The notes under the pieces are model-generated. The model was not told the DNA's origin. It did no database searches and saw nothing but the letters and a program-made list of their open reading frames with translations. Below are positions 55,151 to 64,000 of a DNA stretch of 64,000 nt, piece by piece (the stretch's first letter is position 1; each line of letters starts with the position of its first letter). The stretch is from Antedon mediterranea. Taxonomy: Eukaryota; Echinodermata; Crinoidea; Comatulida; Antedonidae. The stretch spans positions 27,640,001 to 27,704,000 of the forward strand of contig NC_092674.1 in NCBI RefSeq assembly GCF_964355755.1, written 5' to 3'. Made by a program: the position numbers and the translations under genes.

Positions 55151-56026
55151 TTTCGACATACACATGTTTTATTATTAATAAAGGGACAAGAAGTTTAGAT
55201 TCTTTGATATTGCTCATTTTGTTTGTGTCTGTCATAATATTTTAATACAAATACAATATTTTAAAATGTTATGTGGTGATCAGGTGGGGAATTCCAGATG
55301 TATTGTGAATTCCTCCAGATCAAAATTGATTGTGAGACTACAAATTCAAGATCATGTCGGCTAAAAAGTGCATAAGATTGGTACAGTATACCTGTTTTAC
55401 TAGTACAGTGTAGACATTATTTTAATTTTCTCTTTAATCTATTAGTGGATCCATTAAAGTGAGACAGTTACTTATTAACATTGCTAATGATGTCACATCC
55501 TCTTCTCAATGCAATACGTTTATTCAACTTGCATTTTGTAATGCCCTAGTTATAATGTTAGGTTAAAGGTAAAAATCATCTAGCAGTTTATTGTATCTCC
55601 TCTTTTTATGTCCGGCTTAAATGACGTAAAGGAAATAGGCATAACATTGCTTGGTGAATGTTAAGAGATTTAACTGTATTGAAAGTAAGTGTCAAGAGAT
55701 TGAAAGTAAGTGCCAAGAGATTGAAAGTTAGTGTTTTTTGGCATAAAAAATGTACAGTACAATACTATAGGAATGATATGAACATTAAACACAATAAAGT
55801 TTAAATATATTTTAAAAGGGTGCCTGAACATGCATAACCTTAAAATAATTACAGTGCTATTTAATTTTAGATAATTCTCTTAACATCTGGTTTTCCTGTT
55901 GAAGGTAGCCATTTCAAGGTAGCCATTTCCTGGTTATAGTAAATAGTTTACTACTTGAAAATGGATGGTTGTAAAACAATTACAGCTCTCAGTCTCAGAA
56001 CTAATTCCATACACTTTTATTCACAA
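55151..56026. other. Intergenic, nothing recognised
   Basis: AT-rich. A small tandem AGAGATTGAAAGTAAGTGY repeat occurs near 55668-55730; otherwise no gene or repeat I can support. Confidence 0.5.
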
Positions 56027-56162
56027 GCTCTGTCTACACTATCAAACTAGTTGGACAAAAAAGTCTGATGTGCCTAAATATATGGTAGTGATATGACATC
56101 ATCATGTCCATAAAAAGGCACACCCTTTTTTTTTGTCGCATAAAGTTTTGTAGTGTAGAGAA
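56027..56162. mobile_element. AAGCTCTG MITE
   Basis: CAAGCTCTGTCTACACTATC at the left; right end reduced to TTTTGTAGTGTAGAG. Typical centre GATATGACATCATCATGTCC. Confidence 0.8.
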
Positions 56163-56354
56163 ATAAAGTATAGGTACTGTAAACACAGTACAGTACAGGT
56201 AATCGTATTATAAAAGAACATCTTCCCTCTAAATTTATCAAGTATTAACCTTTATTTACTGTATCATTGTGTTTTTAAGGTCAAGTAGAATTCTGCTTTT
56301 TCCGTTTACATTACCAAAGTCCAGTTGAGAAATACATACAGTACTTGTGGTGTA

Positions 56355-56729
56355 TGTTTGTCTACACTATCAAAGCGTACAGTCAGGGAACATTTTCGCC
56401 AGTGTAGCGTAGCAAAAAGCTATACAAAACAACCTTATTGCTACACATTTTGAAAATTGTGTAGCAAAAAATACAATACAAAACTATGTTTCTCGACTTA
56501 AAAATCAGTTTGATTAGCAATATTGCTAAACAAAATTTTTAAATGAAAATTTTCCCTGAGCAGTGCTGTATGTGTGACAAAAAAGTGTGATGTGCCCTAA
56601 TACGGTAGTGATATGCCCAAATATGGTAGTGATATGCCCAAATATGGTAGTGATTATGACATCATGTCCATGGGCACATCACATTTTTTGTCACATAAAT
56701 AAAGGTTTGATAGTGTAGACAGAGCTTTA
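56355..56729. mobile_element. AAGCTCTG MITE interrupted by a CAGGG MITE
   Basis: Left end TTTGTCTACACTATCAAAG (56366 on), then the CAGGG element, then the rest of the AAGCTCTG copy with three TATGGTAGTGAT units and right end GATAGTGTAGACAGAGCTTT. Confidence 0.85.
56387..56561 (+). mobile_element. CAGGG-ended MITE, copy 2, nested
   Basis: CAGGGAACATTTTCGCCAGT to AAATGAAAATTTTCCCTG. Inserted in the outer MITE, so it moved after that one. No clean target duplication at this copy. Confidence 0.85.
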
Positions 56730-57100
56730 GTTAAATAGTTTTAGTATAAATTACGAATACCACTAGACTATTACTACTACTAGCGTCTTTACACGACACA
56801 ATTTTAATATCGGTAGTGAGTCATTATTATTATTTGTACTATGAGCTTCTAACCTACTGTAACAATGTCATTAGCTCCTATAGTGAAGTAAAGTAAGTTT
56901 ACATTGCTATGGAGCTAAAGAGCACTTATTATAATATGTTCTACAGAGACTTCCATTCTGATGGCCTTTGTCACATTTCATGTGTGCTATTACTGTATAA
57001 TTATATATTCCTTGCTGATGTCACTCCTCGTCTGAGGAAGTTATAAGTTCTATTGAACTGGTCAGTAATGACATTACTGATTGACATAATGATTTATTTT

Positions 57101-58004
57101 GGGTATTGCTAAACACCGCAAACCCCGCAAACCTCCAAAAAAACATAGCAAACCCCATCGAACCAACATAAAAGTGATTGAATCATGTAGTGTACAACCC
57201 ACTGGGTATATCCATGTAAAAAAAATAATACATTTTTACTGTTAACTAATTATTTTTGTGGTAAAACATCATTTTTTGGTCAAAAATGATTGCTACTGTA
57301 AACCCTGCAAACCTCCAAAAAAATATAGCAAACCCCATCGAACCAACATAAAAGTGATTGAATCATGTAGTGTACAACCCACTGGGTATATTCATGTTAA
57401 AAAAATATTAAATTTCTACTGTTAACTACTTGTTTTTGGGGTAAAACATCATTTTTTGGTCAAAAATGATTGCTAAACCCCGCAAACCTCCAAAAAAATA
57501 TAGCAAACCCCACCGAACCAACATAAAAGTGATTGAATCATGTAGTGTACAACCCACTGGGTATATCCATGTAAAAAAAAAATTAAATTTCTACTGTTAA
57601 CTACTTATTTTTGGGGTAAAACATCATTTTTTGGTCAAAAATGATTGCTAATTTTTAACCAAAAAATGATGTTTTATCCCCAAAAAAGTAGTTAACAGTA
57701 GAAATTTAATAATTTATATACCCAGTGGGTCGTACACTACATTATTCAATCACTTTTATGTTGGTTCGGTGGGGTTTGCTATGGTTTTTTTTAGGTTTGC
57801 GGGGTTTAGCAATCATTTTTTGACCAAAAAATGATGTTTTACCCCAAAAATAAGTTGTTAACAGTAGAAATTTAATTTTTTTTTTTACATTGATAAACCC
57901 AGTGGGTTGTATACTACATGATTCAATCACTTTTATGTTGGTTCGGTGGGGTTTGCTATGTTTTTTTGAAGGTTTGCGGGGGTTGCCAGTGTTTAGCAAT
58001 ACCC
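57101..58004. mobile_element. Foldback element, 904 bp, perfect 8-bp target duplication
   Basis: Ends GGGTATTGCTAAACACCGCA and complement ... TGTTTAGCAATACCC, flanked by TTTATTTT on both sides (57093-57100, 58005-58012). The left arm has three ~185-bp direct repeats (CCGCAAACCTCCAAAAAAAT, AACATAAAAGTGATTGAATC, GTACAACCCACTGGGTATAT). The right arm has two in inverted orientation, meeting near 57650. No transposase. Confidence 0.88.
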
Positions 58005-58406
58005 TTTATTTTTTCGTTACAGTTAAAATTTGAGCAAAGTTTATAAATGTGGTGGTGTTATTGTAGATTACTATTTTGGAGTTCAGTTAGATCGTTACTA
58101 CATGATCATTAGACTTGTTGCCCCAAGTCTGTATTTTTTTATGTTAGTTAGTCCACCAGTCGACGTTTCGATTTTTGAAATTGTACTGTAGTATTATATT
58201 ATATACGTATGAAACGCCATATGTGCCAAAATATTTATCTTTACTAATTACGGGCTAGTCTACTAAAACATCAGCTAGTATAATTATGAACAAATACAAC
58301 ATTGGAAAACATTAGTTAAACATTCAACAAGATGAATAATGAATGTATAGTTTCATTTTTGTGATTAATTACCTTATGGTTGTACTGTATTTGTTGTATA
58401 TAATAA

Positions 58407-58568
58407 TTTCGCCAGTGTAGTATAGCAAAAAGCTATACAAAACAACCTTATTGCTACACATTTCTAAAATTGTGTAGCAAAAAATACAATTCAAAACTAT
58501 GTTTCTCGACTCAAAAATCAGTTTGAGCAATATTGCTAAACAAAATTTTATAATGAAATTTTTCCCTG
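58407..58568 (+). mobile_element. CAGGG-ended MITE, copy 3, left end lost
   Basis: Starts within TTTCGCCAGTGTAGTATAGC and runs to TTTTTCCCTG; the first ~12 bases are missing. Confidence 0.8.
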
Positions 58569-60200
58569 ACATCTACTTTAATTTAATTCAAGGACCATTA
58601 TTAGAAACCATTTAAATAGTGATGAAGACCTGTGTAATGTTTAATTTAAACCATTTCTTAAGACTGCTATTAAAACAACAACAAAATGTCTGTAATTATT
58701 ATTTGAAAATATAGAGAGGAAGGTACAGTACAGCAGTACAGGGCATAAACAGTGAGAAATCTTTTGTTCTTATTTATAATACCTTTCCGTTCTTTCCCAC
58801 GCCCCTACAATTTTTAAAAATGTTTTCCTGTGGAAAGTACAGTACAGTAATATTTTAAAATTATAAATGGTTACAAATAAATAGTGGTATCATTGGTTGG
58901 ATGATATGACAAAGTCTATGAAGTGTACTTATTTCTGGGCACATACAGTTAGTAGTACTATACTACTGTACTATAGTAGTGAGTAGTACAGTAGTAACAG
59001 TACTGTAGGTTAGTAGCTCAGTAGTATTATTAGCTAGCAGTAATAATACAGTAGTACTATATGTACTGTATTGAATATTATTATACTGAATCAACCAGAT
59101 GTCAAAAGTTGAGAACAAAGTAGTTTGCTGGCTGGCTAGCATGTTTGCCAATGAATCGAATCTTTCTTTTATGAGAGAACAGTAATATATAATAAATGTT
59201 TATTTGTGCGTAATGCTCACAAAGAATTGTGGTATATAGGTCTTAATATTGATTCCTATTGCACGTGACAAGTTACTGTGTCACAAACTATGCTGTATTA
59301 AGGATATTTAATAACTACATACAAGATATTGTATCCAGTTATTATTGAATCTTATTAATAATTAATCATTCTATTAAAGAAATCTTGTTAATTTCTAATT
59401 AGAAACATGCTTCTCCATTGACTTTATTCTATTAATTCAAAGTTAAAGATGTATTGTCCCCTAAAAACATGAAAAAATAAAGATTAATAAAACCAGACTT
59501 TAAATAGATTATGTTGTAGTTTTAATAAAGTTAATCACTTTCGTAGAAAAAAAACCCAGAAAAAACTAATTTTTTCACTTTATTAAAATGACAAAATAAA
59601 TGGTTAAATTCAACCAAAAATTCATTGGCTGGCAGCAATTATTTTGCTTTAAATTACAGTTTTTTAAGTTAAATACTTTTTTTGCATTCCAATTTTTGCT
59701 CAAAGTGTATCTATATAGGTGACCTTAGAATGGATTTTGTTTCGCAGCTAAAAAATGTTACCACAGATACTATACAATACCCGATCATCAATACTGATCT
59801 GAATTGAGCACCACTAGTTTTGCCAGTTTTTCGTGTTGCGCCTTTAGGACAGAATCATTACAAAACAGTATCAACGCAGAAGCTATTACTTACGAAGTTT
59901 GAAAAAAATGGGAATTTGTAAACTCGGATTTTACCAGTAGAAAACCTGTCTTGCGTATATTGATTCTGTGTTGTCTGTACTTTAATGTCATCAATCTAGT
60001 CAATATTATCAATTTCCTGTTGTTTTCTTCTTTACTTAAATTAAATAGTCCCCACTTGTCTTTAAAAAAAATCCTTCACTTGGATCCGGTTTAACTGAAC
60101 CAATCAAAGATCTTTGCATTTTTTTTCAGAATAGACACAACATGGATTATTTTATATCCTTTTAATACAGAATCCTTACAACATTCTATTGTCTGTTTTG
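58569..60200. other. Intergenic with repeat fragment 59455-59760
   Basis: 58930-59060 is rich in AGTAGTA/TACTGTA words. 59455-59760 is a copy of the repeat family at 21055-21330 (GTTTTAATAAAGTTAATCAC, CATTGGCTGGCAGCAATTA). No supported gene. Confidence 0.5.
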
Positions 60201-60373
60201 CAGGGAAAAATTTCATTTAAAAATTTTGTTTAGCAATATTGCTAATCAAACTGATTTTTAAGTCGAGAAACATAGTTTTGTATTGTATTTTTTGCTACAC
60301 AATTTTCAAAATGTGTAGCAATAAGGTTGTTTTGTATAGCTTTTTGCTGCTACTTTGCCGAAAATGTTCCCTG
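60201..60373 (-). mobile_element. CAGGG-ended MITE, copy 4, inverted, 5-bp target duplication TTTTG
   Basis: CAGGGAAAAATTTCATTTAA at the left and GCCGAAAATGTTCCCTG at the right. TTTTG directly flanks both ends (60196-60200, 60374-60378). Confidence 0.8.
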
Positions 60374-60378
60374 TTTTG

Positions 60379-61042
60379 TGCTTAGCTTTAGATAATGCCG
60401 ACAATATCCCTGTATCAAAAGAGAGGATACATTTTTTTGTCGTTTGTGAAGAACGCTCTTTATTTCAATTTCAGACCATTTTATTTTGTTTATTCTTTCA
60501 TTTCAATAAAAAGCATTTACAAAAAGGCATTGTTATTGTTATTATTCCGCATTGATTTTTATCGCATATTGTTTTCATTTTACAAGTTTCTGTGATTTGA
60601 ATTCTGTGACTACACCCCTATTGAATCTGTCAATACTGTAGTAATTGTCAATATGCTTTTAGTGTATCAATTCACAAACTATCAAATTCAATGTCCGGGT
60701 TGTTTTTTCTGCTAAATAAAAGTATTATATTTTAGTTGGATTGTAATCGCTGCATTTTTTTGCTGTATATATTATTATGTATTACTGGTATATTAATGTG
60801 TGAACAGAATTAATTTTAGAACATAGTCAAGTAAGTTCTTAGTAATCATTTTAGCCCAACATTGATCCGTCAGTTGAGAATGGCCTTTAAAGTGGAATAC
60901 GGTAAACCCTTTGTGTGTGTAGGTTTATAAATTGGTTCGTTGTAAAAATGTCATTATAGAGTAAAGTGCGGTAGATTATTAGATTTTAATAATTGTTGTT
61001 TTTTGTATTTCTTGCATAGACTGAGTTGTAGTGACTTTCAGC
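60379..61042. other. 5' flank of the sialyltransferase gene
   Basis: AT-rich, no recognised repeat or gene. A 5' UTR intron may end at the CTTTCAG just before 61042, so the transcription start could lie further left. Confidence 0.45.
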
Positions 61043-63096
61043 ATGGAGAAGTCGTCAGTTCAAAGTAATGCAGAATATTGTGGGGTATGTATGAAATAAG
61101 CACTTATTATTGTACTGGCCCTGACATGAAATGTTTGTAAAGGCCCTCTGGGCTAGCCATTCAAGATAATGTTTATCCTTTTTTTTTTATAATTTTCTCA
61201 GGGGCGACGGACATTGCTGTTTATATTAATAGTTTATACGCTACTGCTCGGTATGTTTATGTCGAAATACTTGTATCACCAAGAAGGACGCATGAAACCG
61301 CATAACATGTCGACATATGTACACATGCAGAACATTCGCAACATCATGCGGCTACAAACTGAAAAATTTCAAAATAAAAAAGCAGAGTATGGTGGAAAAC
61401 CAGATATGAAAAACAATTCAACAAATATTATTAATGATAATGTAACGAACAATAATACTTCATTTCCAAAGTTAAGTAAAACTACAAAACGTCTTGAAGT
61501 AGATCTGATGCAAAAGAGTAGTATTGAAAATATTAGTTCAAAGGTTATACAAACTAAAAAGTCACCAACAAGAAAGACACCAACAAAAAAGACACCAACA
61601 AAAATGTCACCAACAAAAAAGCCACCACCACCGGTGACACCGGCACCACGTCCACATGTTTTATTCCGTTATAAATCAATGCGAACTGGCAAGGTAAGAT
61701 ATCTTTTTATTTTATTTAGCCTTAAGGCCAATTTACACAGATGATTGGTAACGATAATACAAATCTAAAATAAAATCTAAAATAAAAATATAGGATTTAT
61801 GTTATTCCAATAAATTTGCCACCTCTATTTAAACTTCAACTTGAAACTTTTCTTTTTAATTAATAATGCTAGTATTGTTGGGCGCTTTGTAGGGCGTTAT
61901 ATACTTACATAGATGGTTAGATAACCATTTACACAAAGCGCGGATGGGTGCTGCAGATGGATACAGATTCTACGTAAGACAAACTATGTGGTTTTACGCT
62001 TACCGTTAACGCTCGTCTGTGCCAATTAGGATTTACTGAAGATATCCAACAATCACACTAGCATCTCCTTTGAAACAGCACAACCGATACTTGTGTCATT
62101 TCCCCTTTAGCCATTTGTTAGGACAGCAATTCTCTGCAAAAATTTAATTTTTTAGACCTATTTCAGGTTGCAGTCATCATGAATTCACTAATTATATGAA
62201 CTTAATAGTTTACCCTAAATTTAATTTAATGTCATATAGAAAGATTTAAAAACAAGTTTAATTCAAATTATGTGTGGGTCCAATATTGTTTATACTTGCC
62301 GAGTATACACATTTATTAAATGGCGTTTTAAATATTAAATGTTCTATTGACTGTATAAGCTAAAAATATGACGCATGTGAAAATTCAATTTGATAAAGGA
62401 TATTTAAAATTGTTTTGTATTTGTTAAATGATCGGTATAGTATTTCATTAGATGAAAGATCAAATGTTCTATTTAACAAAGCAGAGTCAAGTGAAACAGA
62501 CAAATAGTGAGTTAGAGGTTAAAGGTCATTATAAACATTTTAACCTCTAAAATCAGCATGGATTTCCTCTCATTCATTTCATGTATTATAGTATTAACCA
62601 TTATTCAATTGCATTCTATATAGTTAGAAGTTACTTAAAATATTTTTTCTATTTATAGTATATACAGTACCCTTTAAATTTATTGAATTTTTTTTTAGTC
62701 TTTTGAAAGCCACTGTAAAAAATGTGCAATTGTTTCAAGCTCCGGCCAGCTACTAGGAAAGAACCTTGGCTCTGAGATCGACAGTTATCCTTGTGTGTTG
62801 AGAATGAACACCGCCCCCGTAAGGGGCTTTGAGAAAGAGGTTGGACACAAGACGACTGTTCGTGTATCATGTTTTATATCCACGAAAGGCTTAATGTCGA
62901 CATCGTCCTTATTTGCTGGTACGGGGAAGCCAGAGAAGGTCCTTATATGGGGCCTACATCATAGGAAAAATGCATGGGCTATGAGAAACGCTAAAGCTTT
63001 GAATGCAAAATATAAAGATGTTGAATTCTTTGCGCAAGAAGAATCTGGTGAGACATATGCAGGAGAAATATTCAAACAAGAAACCGGTCAGGATAG
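61043..63096 (+). CDS. ST6GalNAc-type sialyltransferase (GT29), 5' part; gene runs off the right edge
   Basis: Golgi type II enzyme transferring sialic acid to glycans. Exons 61043-61084, 61202-61693 and 62699-63096 join in frame (311 aa plus two bases so far). A short cytosolic tail (MEKSSVQSNAEYCGGRR) precedes a membrane anchor at residues ~18-36 (TLLFILIVYTLLLGMFM). A long stem follows, with a Lys/Thr/Ser/Pro-rich repeat (TPTKKTPTKMSPTKKPPPP). Exon 3 opens the catalytic domain with sialylmotif L: CAIVSSSGQLLGKNLGSEID, then RMNTAPVRGFEKEVGHKTT. The CAIVSSSGQ form is typical of ST6GalNAc III-VI. The next exon, which should carry sialylmotif S, is not in the window. The exact subfamily cannot be decided here. 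Confidence 0.85.
61722..62030. mobile_element. MITE with GGCCAATTTACACAGA end, in sialyltransferase intron 2
   Basis: TTAAGGCCAATTTACACAGA at the left; at the right GCTCGTCTGTGCCAATTAGG. An internal AGATGGTTAGATAACCATTT hairpin and an inner copy of TTTACACAAAGCGCGG suggest two overlapping copies. Related to 33229-33422. Confidence 0.6.
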
Positions 63097-64000
63097 GTAT
63101 GTATCGTAGCGCTTTTCAACACTACAAATTATACATTTAAAAATAATAATAATTAAGAATTTCAATCTTATATACTGTAGCGCTTATTGCACAATACTTC
63201 TAAGCGTGCGCTTCACAACACATTATTACCTCTGTCATTTTTTTTTAATAAAAACATTTATGGAAACACACTCCCATATGATAGTGCAGCTAGTAATAAA
63301 CACTAAGTTGTGTCTTGATCTAACTGAGTGCCGATATAATAATGTTATATTGCATGATAATGCATATAACCTAATTATAGCATTGTTTCAAAGCATTTAT
63401 GTACAACAATTCTATAATGTAATGCATTTCCTACTTGAGAGAGGCCAACCTCCCCTAGGCTCTGACTTTAGTAATCAGGTTATTTCCCCAAAGAAGCCTA
63501 ATTTATCAAGGTCTGTTGATTTCCCTAATTTCCACTTTGAAACGTTTCTTCAGTTTAGATGTGATGGCATTTAGCCATACAAAGCCTTATAGTAATACAT
63601 TAATGTATTTCTGTTCATTATATGAAATTTATTCTTCCAATTGAAAAAATCTGGGTAATGAGAAAGCTGTAGAGGATCAAATGAATGAGTGAATATATTT
63701 TGCTAAGACCCGCTGTTCTTTGGTGCATTTATTATGTATAACAGCTGAACATATATAAAAATATACTAATTTTAATTTAAAAAAAAAAAAATTACTAGAA
63801 AAAAAAAAATAGGTAAAATGTTATTCAATAAAAGAATTGTCCATATCATGAAGATTTTCTGTTCTTTATGAATGAGACTTTTTTTATAACAAATTTCATT
63901 AGTGATATTAAAATAACATTAGATTTTATTATTTAAAAAACACATGATTCATGTTTACAATCTCAACACCATCTGCCGTTAAAGTCAAATTATTGATATT
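63097..64000. other. Sialyltransferase intron, nothing recognised
   Basis: Follows the exon 3 donor (AGGTATGT). The open frame near 63206-63574 has no GT29 motif or known domain. No further exon is seen before the window ends. Confidence 0.5.

Noticed and set aside
56387-56561. Target duplication for the nested CAGGG element
   Set aside because: Flanks (GTACAGT / AGCAGTG) look alike but do not match at the element borders.
63206-63574. 122-aa open frame as the next sialyltransferase exon
   Set aside because: It contains no sialylmotif S or other GT29 feature and no fitting acceptor; it lies in the intron after 63096.

Overview
The window is animal nuclear DNA. It is AT-rich, has many small exons with GT-AG introns, and is packed with short inverted-repeat transposons. 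The genes are clear orthologues of vertebrate ones, which together with the repeat style suggests a marine invertebrate deuterostome. An echinoderm, possibly a crinoid, is my best guess, but that is inference. I built gene models by hand by joining exons with matching splice phase; each keeps one open frame.

Layout. 243-5136 (+): the 3' part of ST13/Hip (Hsc70-interacting protein). Nested antisense inside one ST13 intron is a complete four-exon sarcalumenin gene (3421-1035, -), with a signal peptide and a KDEL-like C-terminus. 9295-18751 (+): an 18-exon ACSF2-like acyl-CoA synthetase (563 aa). 19565-27389 (+): a 15-exon Rab escort protein (CHM/REP, 783 aa). 41910-30547 (-): a 14-exon CWH43/PGAP2-interacting protein (747 aa; GPI-anchor lipid remodelling). 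61043 to the right edge (+): the 5' part of an ST6GalNAc-type sialyltransferase. These are unrelated housekeeping or cell-biology genes; nothing suggests an operon or a gene cluster.

The most striking feature is a 12.1-kb palindromic element at 42008-54122. It has imperfect 66-67-bp terminal inverted repeats and is flanked by an 8-bp direct repeat (GAACTCTT). Its arms are arrays of a 97-bp satellite in opposite orientations, about 51 copies on the left and 19 on the right, around a second satellite with a ~193-bp unit. The satellite monomer shares a core with the terminal repeat. I see no transposase in it. It sits 97 bp upstream of the CWH43 start codon. I interpret it as a very large non-autonomous foldback-type transposon whose arms expanded from the terminal repeat.

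Two smaller foldback elements (12627-13710 with a perfect 10-bp target duplication, 57101-58004 with a perfect 8-bp one), a Helitron-like element (27655-29171), tRNA-derived SINEs, three MITEs with a TTA/TAA target duplication, a CAGGG-ended MITE family, and about 19 copies of a ~145-bp MITE ending AAGCTCTGTCTACAC fill introns and intergenic DNA. No bacterial-type system, CRISPR array, rRNA or convincing functional tRNA gene was seen.
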